Source of the DNA: Gammaproteobacteria bacterium
Lineage (GTDB): Bacteria > Pseudomonadota > Gammaproteobacteria > Arenicellales > Arenicellaceae
DNA: 64,000 nt
Assembly: GCA_017854775.1 (NCBI GenBank)
Contig: JAFMHC010000002.1
Location: 1 to 64,000 of the forward strand
Direction of reading: 5' to 3'
Positions within the stretch are counted from its first letter, which is position 1, and the number at the start of each line of letters is the position of its first letter. Below the pieces are notes generated by a model. The model worked only from the letters and a program-made list of their open reading frames with translations, had not been told where the DNA came from and did no database searches. The translations under genes were made by a program, and so were the position numbers. Positions 36,373 through 45,836 of the stretch are shown piece by piece.

Positions 36373-38940
36373 CTAGTCAGCTTGATTGATCATTAGCTCC
36401 CCGCCACTTTGATTTTCGATAGCACGTTGCCGGGCGATTTTTTCTATTTGCTGACGCAGCTCAGCATCCTTATCAAGCATCTGCAAAAAATCCTTAGTAT
36501 GGAGCACTAAGAGCTCGCTAAAACCATCCGAAATCACACTGGCTATGCGCGGTTTTTGTTGCAGCAAGGCCATCTCCCCAAAGCAATCTCCACTTCCAAT
36601 AATGATAGTTTGTTTATCCAGCACAATTCGGATCGCACCCGAGGAAATAAAATACATAGCATCTGGCGGACCGCCTTTCTCAAATATGACCTCGCCTGGC
36701 AAAGCTAATCTAGGTTTCAGCAATTTGGCTATATCTAGTTGGGCGGTTTGCTCCAAATTCTCAAAGAAGGTCATTTTAGACACCAGTGTATTTGCGTCCA
36801 GACCCAAGTCGAGAGTGAGTTTTTGATTTAACTCACGGTAGCGCTCGCTCATACCCTCCTTTAATTCACTGGCAACTTCTTTGCTAATCAACGAACTGGC
36901 TAGCATGTCTTTGTATTGGTTCTGTTCAAGTCGCATGGCAGTTTGTTGTAACGCCCTTTTCTCAAGTGCTCTGGCGTACTCTGGGTAACCAGCGCGAAGC
37001 ACATCCAGTGCTTGCTCAGTTTCGAGGTCACGACGTGCTAATAATTTTTGCAGTTTGCTTGCCACGTCAGCGCCAAGCATGTCGCCGAGTTGAATTACAA
37101 CATTATCTCTGAGTTCATGTAATACCGTGCACTCGGCTTCCAAAACCTGAAAGCGGCTGGCTAAATTATTAGCCAACATTGGTGAATACCCAAACGTACG
37201 TTGAATCCTCATTGCCAGTTTAGTATGCCAATGAAAACCGAGTTTGCGGCGATAATCATCGAGATAGGCATCAAGCCCGCGATGTTTGATGCTATCGCTT
37301 AGATCGGCTGCCAGCCGGAATAGACTGCGTGCAGTATCAGGAGAAATCTCACCGCGATCTAACATCCTTGCGTAAGCTTTGTTCTCATTCATGCAAATCA
37401 TACGCAGGCCAATCAGCAGCCAATCTTCATCGCTTAAACTATTGTCTGAGACTTTGTTTGAACTGGCTTTTATTAATTGCTCATAGGGTTGAATAACCTG
37501 TTTGGTTCTGGTTTCACCGATGTGCATAGCACGCGGGGTCTTTTTGACTCGCTCGCTTACGCTAGCCATTGCTTTTGAGAACGCTCGGTCGCGAATCGCC
37601 GCATCAGCAGGCCCAAGATTGGCTAGGCCAAAGGCGCGCATTACCAGTGACACCGTGGTGGCATTAATGGCTAAGGTGAATAACACAAAGCCTGTCACCA
37701 TGACGCCTAAAAATTCTTGTATCTCTGGCGCAAAACCATCGTTTTCTATTACCGCTAGTGCCAAAGCTAGAGACACCGCACCACGTAGGCCACCCCAGAA
37801 CATCACCGCTCGGTAACCAGTACTTACTTGCGCCGACCAACCCAAGCGGCTCATTATCGGCACCAAACCAAAGATAATTGCGAAACGGGCAACAAAACCA
37901 GCCAGCAAAAGCACCGCCAGCCAGATAAATTGCTGGCTGTCCATGGCCGCCATTATCGATGGCACTTTCAAGCCAACTAGAATAAAGATTACCGAATTAG
38001 CCACGAAGCCAATCTGCTCCCAGACTTCTTCTAGCCCGTGCCAAGCGCTTTGAGTAATCACACTGCGACCACGAGAGCCAAGCACCAGCGCAGCAGTCAC
38101 TACGGCCATAACACCGGACACATGTAAGCTGTGCTCAGCAATTATGAAAGATAGATACGCGAGAGAAATAGTTAGGGTAATTTTAGGTAAGTTGGAATCA
38201 CCGATATGCACTAACAAGAAGCAGATAAGTCGAGCCGTGAGATAGCCGACGATGATGCCACCGAAAAATACTTTAACAAAAGAGCCTAAGCCACTTAACA
38301 AAGTAGGGTCAGACTGACCCAGTAGCATGGCAGAGATAATGGTGAATACCACAATCGCGGTAGCATCGTTGAATAGGCTTTCGCCTTCTACCAGAATAGC
38401 TAAGCGCTGCGGCGCACCTAGATCTTTGAAAATCGCCACTACGGCAACTGGGTCGGTGGCGGACACAATCGCGCCCAACAATAAGCAAGCTAATAGTGGA
38501 ACGTGGGTTATATAGGCCATGGTGAAACCAATCACCGCAGTCGAAATGAGCAAGCCAACAATCGCCAACATTAAAATCGGCGATATATCATCGAACAAAC
38601 GTCGCACGTCAATTGATAACGCAGACTCAAATACCAGCGCCGGTAAAAAAACGAAAAACACCGCTTCTGAGGTTATCTGCATTGAATTCAATGCCAGAAT
38701 AAATTCATGCAAAAAACCGAGCTCTGGTAGCCGTAATACAAACTCCGAACCGAGGCCGATTAACACGCCGACTGCGGCTAACATAACCGTAAAAGGGATT
38801 TTGAGCCTAGCCGCCAACGGCACAACCAACACAGCCAAGGCAAGCAAACCAGTAATTCCAAACACCAACAACATCGTGTGGTGATCAGCCGTTTGGGCTA
38901 TCTGAGCCGCTTGTTGAACTGAGTCGGAGGCGTTATTCAT
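36373..38940 (-). CDS. CPA1-type Na+/H+ antiporter with C-terminal cyclic nucleotide-binding domain
   Basis: Antiporter core (LLGAIVSATDPVAVVAIFKDLGAPQRLAILVEGESLFNDATAIVVF); CNBD phosphate-binding cassette GDCFGEMALLQQKPRIASV. Confidence 0.93.
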   Translation of the reverse strand: MNNASDSVQQAAQIAQTADHHTMLLVFGITGLLALAVLVVPLAARLKIPFTVMLAAVGVLIGLGSEFVLRLPELGFLHEFILALNSMQITSEAVFFVFLPALVFESALSIDVRRLFDDISPILMLAIVGLLISTAVIGFTMAYITHVPLLACLLLGAIVSATDPVAVVAIFKDLGAPQRLAILVEGESLFNDATAIVVFTIISAMLLGQSDPTLLSGLGSFVKVFFGGIIVGYLTARLICFLLVHIGDSNLPKITLTISLAYLSFIIAEHSLHVSGVMAVVTAALVLGSRGRSVITQSAWHGLEEVWEQIGFVANSVIFILVGLKVPSIMAAMDSQQFIWLAVLLLAGFVARFAIIFGLVPIMSRLGWSAQVSTGYRAVMFWGGLRGAVSLALALAVIENDGFAPEIQEFLGVMVTGFVLFTLAINATTVSLVMRAFGLANLGPADAAIRDRAFSKAMASVSERVKKTPRAMHIGETRTKQVIQPYEQLIKASSNKVSDNSLSDEDWLLIGLRMICMNENKAYARMLDRGEISPDTARSLFRLAADLSDSIKHRGLDAYLDDYRRKLGFHWHTKLAMRIQRTFGYSPMLANNLASRFQVLEAECTVLHELRDNVVIQLGDMLGADVASKLQKLLARRDLETEQALDVLRAGYPEYARALEKRALQQTAMRLEQNQYKDMLASSLISKEVASELKEGMSERYRELNQKLTLDLGLDANTLVSKMTFFENLEQTAQLDIAKLLKPRLALPGEVIFEKGGPPDAMYFISSGAIRIVLDKQTIIIGSGDCFGEMALLQQKPRIASVISDGFSELLVLHTKDFLQMLDKDAELRQQIEKIARQRAIENQSGGELMINQAD

Positions 38941-39144
38941 TATTGTCTTACTTATATTTTTAACGAGTATAACAGGTAGTTTCAGAGCGGCGCGCCTAGA
39001 GCCAATTGATCGTCAAAGAGATTAACTAACCAAGCAATTAGGGACACAAGTGGGAAAACTTAAAGTCTGACCACTTGAGCGATATCACGAGGTTGATCTA
39101 GCTGACTACCTACAATACCGACGACCGGCTAAATTTTAAATAAA

Positions 39145-40122
39145 TTAGATCAACTCTTGAGTCTTGGCCCATGCTAAAAACAACTCGGGCCAAATAGCGA
39201 TCAGCTTAGCACGCGCTTCTGGTAATCCAAAACCATGGCCACCCTGTACAAACAAATGCATCTCTACGGCAATTCCCTTAGCCTTTAACGCTTCGCGCAT
39301 CACCAAGGAGTTTTCGACCACGACACTTGAATCATCTTCGGCGTGGATCAGAAAAAATGGCGGAGTCTTCTCGGTCACATTCAGGTGTGGCGAATGCAAT
39401 TTTTCTAGTGCAAGGGTGGCATCATTGCCAATTAACCTTTTTCTCGAGCCGGCATGGGCTAACGGTGAGCTCATCGAAATCACTGGGTAGATAGGCGCCG
39501 CGACAGAGGGCCTAGCCGATAGTTCGTCGGCCGAATCTACCGCTGAATAGGTCTTTGTATCAAACCGTGTTGCCAAATCGGCACACAGATGACCTCCGGC
39601 AGAGAAGTCCATCGAAGCCACACGCTCAGGGTCAATTGCATAGTCTTTTGCATGCGATCGAATTAGACGCATGGCGCGTTGAGCGTCCGACAAACAAACC
39701 TCAGCTCCTGCCGCCCAGCCCTCATGCGGCAAACGATATAAAAGAACAAATACGGTAAACCCTCGCGCCGATAACCAACGCCCGAGCTGATAACCTTCTT
39801 TATCAACCACCACTCGTTGATAACCGCCACCGGGCGTGATCAAGACAGCCGCCCCATTTACGACCTTAGGCCGAAACACCATAAGCCGAGGCTGAGATAT
39901 TGCCACCACAGCTCGGTCCATTAAAGCAGGGTTCTCACTTCGTTCAATAACCGTTTCATTCAAGCGTATGAGTGGTTGACCTGGTGCGCCGTGAGGCCAT
40001 AGATCAATGCTTTGATCAGGCTCGGCTATGCCAATCAATGGCGTCACTGTTTGAGCACTAAGCTTGTACGTCGCGCCAGAGGTTAATGCACCAACTAAAA
40101 GGTTTCTACGATTTATCTTCAT
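39145..40122 (-). CDS. Tat-exported alpha/beta hydrolase, probable carbohydrate acetylesterase
   Basis: MKINRRNLLVGALTSG twin-arginine-like signal; TPGGGYQRVVVDKEGYQLGRWLSARGF; DFSAGGHLCADLA. Confidence 0.82.
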   Translation of the reverse strand: MKINRRNLLVGALTSGATYKLSAQTVTPLIGIAEPDQSIDLWPHGAPGQPLIRLNETVIERSENPALMDRAVVAISQPRLMVFRPKVVNGAAVLITPGGGYQRVVVDKEGYQLGRWLSARGFTVFVLLYRLPHEGWAAGAEVCLSDAQRAMRLIRSHAKDYAIDPERVASMDFSAGGHLCADLATRFDTKTYSAVDSADELSARPSVAAPIYPVISMSSPLAHAGSRKRLIGNDATLALEKLHSPHLNVTEKTPPFFLIHAEDDSSVVVENSLVMREALKAKGIAVEMHLFVQGGHGFGLPEARAKLIAIWPELFLAWAKTQELI

Positions 40123-40286
40123 ATTAAACCTCGATAAACAAAGTAATTAGAGCTCTTGGTGCAAACGGCTCTAGGTAGATGAGCAAAAGATCAATTGCCT
40201 AAACACCTGCTTGTTCACGCGGTGGCGGCAATAAAAAGCCACCAAGTGATTCTTTATAATGGTGGAAAAACAACAGCCAGGCCAAG

Positions 40287-43118
40287 CTAATCACGCTTAT
40301 TCATAACACCAGTTAACCGAGCCATTTCACTGGCCGCGAGCAAGAATGCACCGATGCCATGAGCATCATCATCAACTCGATCGGTTGAAACATAGTAATC
40401 ATAGCTTCCGCTACGGTAGGGTTCTCCGCCCAGGCCTGCAGAACGACATACGTCGATCACATGAATGCGGCCGTCAGGGTCTTGACGAATAATATGTTGC
40501 ATCAGCCCGCCATAAGCTCGGTCGGCGATGGCCCCATAGTGAGCATCTAACAAGCCTAAGCGAACACCTTTGGCGATCGAATAGGTAAACATCGACGAGG
40601 CCGATGCTTCAAGCCAATTACCAGCTCGATCACCCTGATCAGTCACCTGATACCATAAGCCGCTGGCATGTTGATATTCAGCCAGAGCATCAACCAAGCG
40701 CACCAGTATCTGGTTTAGAGATTGTCGCCCAGCATGCCCCTCGGGCAGGTATTCAATGGTGTCGACGAGAGCCATCGCATACCAACCCATAGCGCGAGAC
40801 CAAAAAGCGGCAGAACGGCCGGTTGTGGGGTCGGCCCAAGGCTGCAGCTTGCTTTCATCCCAGGCATGGTAGAGCAAACCAGTTTGCTGATCTCGGGTCT
40901 TTTGTTCGATAATAATAAACTGATCGACTATGTCATCAAAAGCCGCAGGGTCGCTACCAAAACGTGCTTGGTATTGGGCATAGAAAGGTTGCCCCATATA
41001 GAGACCGTCTAACCAAATTTGCCAAGGGTATTTACGTTTATGCCAAAACCCACCGCTCTGCGTGCGTGGTTGCCATTTCAATTGCGTTCGTAGACTCTCA
41101 ATCGCACGTCGATAACGTACGTCCCCAGTACGCTCAAACAGCTTAAATAGAAGCCGGCCTGCACTAATAGAATCGATATTAAATTGATCCATTTTATAGG
41201 ACTCAATTTTTCCTTGCTGGTCGACAAAATGATCAACGTATGACTTGATATAATCTAAATATTGCGACGACTGGTGTTGGCTATCTAGCTGCTGCATTCC
41301 CAACAGTACTAAGCCGTGAGTATAGCTCCACACGTAGGCGCCATCTGACTTACGCATTAACCAAGGTTTGGGGAAACGCTTAATATGTTGAGAGGCTAAG
41401 GCGTGTGCTTTGTTTTCTAAGCCAACCTCGGCCTCACTTGCATGACTCAGAGAGTTTTCGCTACGCGCTATACTAGCTTTGATTTTTGCAAGTTTTCGCT
41501 CTGGATCCCAAAGCCCATTAAAGGTTTGTTGTGCGCTGATATTCGCTTGCTCATGGCTTATATTGTCATTAAGCCACGAGTAAGGTTTACCCTCTTTACT
41601 TGAGCCAAAATAATAGGCTCGATCGCCCCAAAGATTAGCTCGATTCTTAGACTTGTCGTTATAGCTGACCCGAAAGATAGCTTGATCGGCTAAGTTCTTA
41701 GAGTACCGATTGTTAATTAAATAGAACTGCGCATCGTAGTGTCGACGGCCAAGAATAAAATTGCTCACACCATCAAAAGATGAATTTTTAATTACTAATT
41801 TTTGACTCTTTTGGCGTTGCCCATCATGCCAAATCGCCGCCGCTCCACCACGGCTAAAAAACTCACTATCGGTAATGTAGCTCCAACCTCGCGGACAGAC
41901 AAAATCGGTATAACCTTCGAAGTACGCGCGCCGATGATAGTACTGACCAGAGTCCTTGTTCCAAAGACTAACTGTATCAGCACCGCCGGTTATAAAGGCG
42001 CTGTCTTCGGTGATAATACGGGTACCTTCGAGTAACCGCATTGCAAACTGATGCGAATTATCGCCTCTAGCAATACCGTAGTCGTTAACCACCCGCAGAC
42101 GCATAAAGGTAAGATCGCTGGCTTTTATATTCACCGTCGACGCACCCCAATCATCGTCATGGATGGCACGCCAATTTGCCCGCAACAACGTGGTTTTCAA
42201 GGTGGTCTTATCACGCCCTTGGCCAACAAACGCTATGTTATCTCGAGTAATCAATAGCTGCTCTTCGAATAGCCCTTCACCAATTAGTATAATCGCCGGC
42301 TCGCGTGAATCGTTGAGGTGCTCTAACGCTTGCTGAACATGGGTAAAGTCGCCCGAACCATCTTGTTCTACACGAATAATAGTTGGGCTCTGGCTGACTT
42401 GTTTAACTAAGCCTATGCGGTCTAACTCAGTGGCAATAATGGCCGCTACTCGGTAAGCACCGTATTCTGAAAAATGGCTATCATCCTGCTGCTTGTTGAG
42501 CCCCTCATCGAAATGCAAATAGAGAGACTTACTTGGCTGTTCGCCAAAGTCAGACACTAGCTTACGAGTCAATTGGTTAGCATCAATGAGCGCTACTCCG
42601 CTGGCTTTTGACAAATCTCTTACCGCTTGCGGGTACGCGCCATGAGTTGCCACCAGCTCGCCATCTACGAATTTTCGCCGCACCACCGGTGTGACTAGTA
42701 CAGGAGTTACCTGGTGGTCGCGCGCTAGCGCCACATAACGACTAAGGTATTTTGGGTAGTCAGTGTTAGCGGCGGCATAGCGGTCAGGGCTATCGAGTTT
42801 TTGATCATTATGCCCAAATTGAATTAATAAAATGTCGCCGGGGTTTAGCCCAGCCTCTAGCTGATCGAAGAAGCCTTCCTCAATAAAGCTTTTTGAGCTT
42901 CGGCCAGATTGCGCCAGATTAACAACCGTATACTCGCTTCCATAAAATGAGCTTAGCACTTGGCCCCACCCCATTCTCGGGTAAACATCTTCTCCATAGG
43001 TGCTAGCGGTACTGTCTCCGACAATATGAATGGTGCGTGCGTCGGCCGCTGATTGAAAACAGGCAGAGCACAATATCAGCAGAAATAAACTGGCAACGAG
43101 GCCGCGGTAGTTATGCAT
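40287..43118 (-). CDS. Trifunctional pectin-degrading enzyme: CE12-like acetylesterase, CE8 pectin methylesterase, GH105 unsaturated rhamnogalacturonyl hydrolase
   Basis: SGNH motifs (IHIVGDSTAS; QFGHND; DDSHFSEYGA); pectinesterase segment (VEQDGSGDFTHVQQALEHL...ILIGEGLFEEQLLI); GH105 (YPWQIWLDGLYMGQPFYAQY; LYHAWDES; FWSRAMGWYAMALVD). Signal-peptide start at 43118 (the ORF track extends to 43205). Confidence 0.88.
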   Translation of the reverse strand: MHNYRGLVASLFLLILCSACFQSAADARTIHIVGDSTASTYGEDVYPRMGWGQVLSSFYGSEYTVVNLAQSGRSSKSFIEEGFFDQLEAGLNPGDILLIQFGHNDQKLDSPDRYAAANTDYPKYLSRYVALARDHQVTPVLVTPVVRRKFVDGELVATHGAYPQAVRDLSKASGVALIDANQLTRKLVSDFGEQPSKSLYLHFDEGLNKQQDDSHFSEYGAYRVAAIIATELDRIGLVKQVSQSPTIIRVEQDGSGDFTHVQQALEHLNDSREPAIILIGEGLFEEQLLITRDNIAFVGQGRDKTTLKTTLLRANWRAIHDDDWGASTVNIKASDLTFMRLRVVNDYGIARGDNSHQFAMRLLEGTRIITEDSAFITGGADTVSLWNKDSGQYYHRRAYFEGYTDFVCPRGWSYITDSEFFSRGGAAAIWHDGQRQKSQKLVIKNSSFDGVSNFILGRRHYDAQFYLINNRYSKNLADQAIFRVSYNDKSKNRANLWGDRAYYFGSSKEGKPYSWLNDNISHEQANISAQQTFNGLWDPERKLAKIKASIARSENSLSHASEAEVGLENKAHALASQHIKRFPKPWLMRKSDGAYVWSYTHGLVLLGMQQLDSQHQSSQYLDYIKSYVDHFVDQQGKIESYKMDQFNIDSISAGRLLFKLFERTGDVRYRRAIESLRTQLKWQPRTQSGGFWHKRKYPWQIWLDGLYMGQPFYAQYQARFGSDPAAFDDIVDQFIIIEQKTRDQQTGLLYHAWDESKLQPWADPTTGRSAAFWSRAMGWYAMALVDTIEYLPEGHAGRQSLNQILVRLVDALAEYQHASGLWYQVTDQGDRAGNWLEASASSMFTYSIAKGVRLGLLDAHYGAIADRAYGGLMQHIIRQDPDGRIHVIDVCRSAGLGGEPYRSGSYDYYVSTDRVDDDAHGIGAFLLAASEMARLTGVMNKRD

Positions 43119-43205
43119 AGTTAGAGTTCCTAAATTCAGAATAGACGATCTTATTTTGAAAAAATTCAACAATAGCGCGACCACGGTGGCTCCCGACTTA
43201 GCCAA

Positions 43206-44120
43206 CTAGCTCGCGATAATCGCGCCACGATGTTGAATCACTTTTGAGGCCAGTGTGTGGCCATTTCGACAGGCACTGGTAACCGATGAACCAGATAAGC
43301 GGGCGCTCAGATAGCCGGCATTAAATGAATCTCCAGCCGCCGTTGTATCAATTGGAGTGGTAGGCACAGAGGCAACAAATTGTTGGCCAGACTTAGAGCT
43401 GGCGAGGCAACCCTCGCTGCCCATTTTGACAACGATCTCAGGCACTCCAAGCTGGCTAATCGCGTCAATAACGTCAGTTGCTGCTTGATAGCCAAATAAG
43501 CTCGACTCATCTTCAAACGTAGGTAGGGCAATACTAGTAATCTTATACATACGCTGGTAGGCCACTTTTGCCGCGTCTTCGCTCTGCCATAATGCCGGGC
43601 GATAGTTTCCATCGAAGATGATCGACCCTCCGCTGGCATGAAAGGCCTCCAAAAAAGCCAAGAGGCTTTGTCGTGCTGGCTCAGACAGAATCGCTAGGCT
43701 AATGCCGGAAAGATATATGTGCGAATAGCTAGTAAGCGAATCAAACACCGCCGAGGCCTGAGATTGCTGATCAAACATTTTGCTGGCCGGCGAATTTTTA
43801 CGCCAATAGAAAAATGACCGCTCGCCATCTTCATCGACGTCAATCAAATACATGCCTGGCACCGAGTCAGGCATGAGAACCACGTTGTCACAGTTAATGC
43901 CCTCGGCCTTCCATTGAGAAATCAGCCAATGGCTCATCGGGTCATCACCAAGCGCCGTGACATAACTCACATCGGTGCCGGCTCTAGAAAGGTAAATAGC
44001 TGTATTTAACGTATCACCGCCGTAACCCATTTCCATTGGCTTGGTATTTTTACTCGCGACGGCACCTAATTGCCGTAACTCCAGCATACACTCACCAATT
44101 ATTGCTACACGTACAGACAT
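43206..44120 (-). CDS. kdgK: 2-keto-3-deoxygluconate kinase (PfkB family)
   Basis: GYGGDTLNTAIYLSRAG; DGNYRPALW; DTTAAGDSFNAGYLSAR; context. Confidence 0.88.
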   Translation of the reverse strand: MSVRVAIIGECMLELRQLGAVASKNTKPMEMGYGGDTLNTAIYLSRAGTDVSYVTALGDDPMSHWLISQWKAEGINCDNVVLMPDSVPGMYLIDVDEDGERSFFYWRKNSPASKMFDQQSQASAVFDSLTSYSHIYLSGISLAILSEPARQSLLAFLEAFHASGGSIIFDGNYRPALWQSEDAAKVAYQRMYKITSIALPTFEDESSLFGYQAATDVIDAISQLGVPEIVVKMGSEGCLASSKSGQQFVASVPTTPIDTTAAGDSFNAGYLSARLSGSSVTSACRNGHTLASKVIQHRGAIIAS

Positions 44121-44183
44121 GGGTTAACTCAGATAATAAAATAGTTAGGTTTCAAATTGACGCCGCAAAGATGGTGATATGCC

Positions 44184-44975
44184 TTATTCGTTAGCGGGCT
44201 TACCAATGGTCGCCAAGATACCGCCATCAACATAAACGACTTGCCCGGTGACAAAATTACTCGCCTCCGAACCTAAAAATACAGCCGCGCCCTTTAGGTC
44301 ATCTGGATCGCCCCACTTGCCGGCCGGCGTGCGCTGAATAATGAATTCATTAAATGGGTTACCATCAACTCGAATTGGCTCAGTTTGACTAGTGGCAAAA
44401 TAGCCCGGCCCAATACCATTAACCTGCACATTAGATTTAGCCCATTCGGTGGCCATACTGCGGGTCAGCATTTTCAGCCCGCCTTTAGCGGCGGCATAAG
44501 CGCCAACCGAATTACGGCCTAGCTCTGACATCATTGAACAGATGTTAATGACTTTGCCGCCGCCGCGCTTAATCATCGACGCGACCACTGGCTTAGTCAT
44601 CACAAACACGCCCGTCAAATCAGTGCGAATTACCTCTTCGAACTCCGACACCGGCATATCGAGCAGTGGTATTCGCTTAATTATCCCAGCATTATTTACC
44701 AGAATATCAATCGGACCAATATCACGTTCAATCGAGTCAACAGCGCTTGCAACGGCCTCTTCATCAGTCACATCGAAACGATAACCATGCGCCGTAATGC
44801 CGGCCTTTTGGTACTGCTCGACAGCGACAGCAATTTTTTCATCACTGGAACGACCATTAACCACGACCGTCGCCCCAGCCTCGCCCAAGCCCATGGCCAT
44901 CGACATACCCAAGCCATGTGTGGCCCCAGTTACCAAGGCAATTTTACCGGATAAATCAAACAACTTATTGGTCAC
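44184..44975 (-). CDS. kduD: 2-dehydro-3-deoxy-D-gluconate 5-dehydrogenase (SDR)
   Basis: LFDLSGKIALVTGATHGLGMSMA; NNAGIIKR; YAAAKGGLKMLTRSMA; next to kduI. Confidence 0.9.
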   Translation of the reverse strand: MTNKLFDLSGKIALVTGATHGLGMSMAMGLGEAGATVVVNGRSSDEKIAVAVEQYQKAGITAHGYRFDVTDEEAVASAVDSIERDIGPIDILVNNAGIIKRIPLLDMPVSEFEEVIRTDLTGVFVMTKPVVASMIKRGGGKVINICSMMSELGRNSVGAYAAAKGGLKMLTRSMATEWAKSNVQVNGIGPGYFATSQTEPIRVDGNPFNEFIIQRTPAGKWGDPDDLKGAAVFLGSEASNFVTGQVVYVDGGILATIGKPANE

Positions 44976-44977
44976 GG

Positions 44978-45832
44978 CTAGTCTCCCGCTGAAGCAAAAT
45001 CGGCAGGGCTAATTTTATCCATATCGTCATAGTCTAGATTTTCGCCAGCCATGCCCCAGATAAACGTGTAGTTTGACGTACCGGCACCCGAATGAATCGA
45101 CCAAGTTGGCGATATAACAGCCTGTTCATTGGCCACCCAAATGTGCTTTGTTTCCTGTCGTGGCCCCATGAAATGGCATACCGCCTGATCTTCAGGAACT
45201 TCGAAATAAAAGTAGGTTTCCATGCGTCGGCCATGAGTATGCGCTGGCATTGTATTCCACACGCTGCCCGCTTTAAGCTCGGTCATACCCATCTGCAATT
45301 GGCAGGTTTCTACCAAACCAGTAACTAATAGCTTATTGATTACACGATGATTGGATGTCTCCAATGACCCTAACTCGACCTTAATTGCGTCATCCAAGCC
45401 GACCTTTTTAACCGGATAGCGATGATGGGCTGTGGCCGAATTTAGATACAACTTGGCAAGGTTTGACGGGTCAACACTTTCAAATGAAACTGCTTTTGTG
45501 CCAGCACCAACATACAAGGCTTCTTTGTATGCCAACTCATAGGTGTCACCATCAACGTTAACCAAAGCAGGCCCACCAACATTAATAATGCCAAGTTCAC
45601 GTCGATCGAGAAAATGTTTTGCTTTCAGTGGGTTTACCGCGTCGAGCTCTAGAGGGCCGTCAGCAGGGCAAGCCCCACCAACGATAAAGCGATCAATTTG
45701 CGTGTAAACCAGGTTAATTTCACCTGCTACAAAAAGCCCGTCTACATGAAAATTTTCTCTAAGACGAGCCATGTTGTAGTGCTCATAGTCTGCGGGATGC
45801 ACAGCATACCGCTCCTGATAATTTGTCGTCAT
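44978..45832 (-). CDS. kduI: 5-dehydro-4-deoxy-D-glucuronate isomerase
   Basis: RYAVHPADYEHYNMARLRENFHVDGLF; MPAHTHGRRMETYFYFEVPEDQAVCHFMG; start at 45832 (the ORF track extends upstream). Confidence 0.95.
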   Translation of the reverse strand: MTTNYQERYAVHPADYEHYNMARLRENFHVDGLFVAGEINLVYTQIDRFIVGGACPADGPLELDAVNPLKAKHFLDRRELGIINVGGPALVNVDGDTYELAYKEALYVGAGTKAVSFESVDPSNLAKLYLNSATAHHRYPVKKVGLDDAIKVELGSLETSNHRVINKLLVTGLVETCQLQMGMTELKAGSVWNTMPAHTHGRRMETYFYFEVPEDQAVCHFMGPRQETKHIWVANEQAVISPTWSIHSGAGTSNYTFIWGMAGENLDYDDMDKISPADFASAGD

Positions 45833-45836
45833 AACC

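Larger units (their letters stand above)
34577..36740. repeat. Tandem segmental duplication (~1.1-kb units, about 34577-35675 and 35681-36740)
   Basis: Both copies start CTTATTGC.ACxCC..TGTGCCACGCCAAAC and contain the same 90-aa ORF, 3' hairpins and the antiporter 3' end. Confidence 0.9.

Noticed and set aside
34577-36740. Possible mobile element or integron-like cassette
   Set aside because: No transposase or integrase, no clear terminal inverted repeats or target-site duplication; simple tandem duplication explains it better.
40217-40248. Hairpin GGTGGC/GCCACC between the esterase and the trifunctional enzyme gene
   Set aside because: Only a 6-bp core stem with a long loop; too weak to call as a terminator with confidence.
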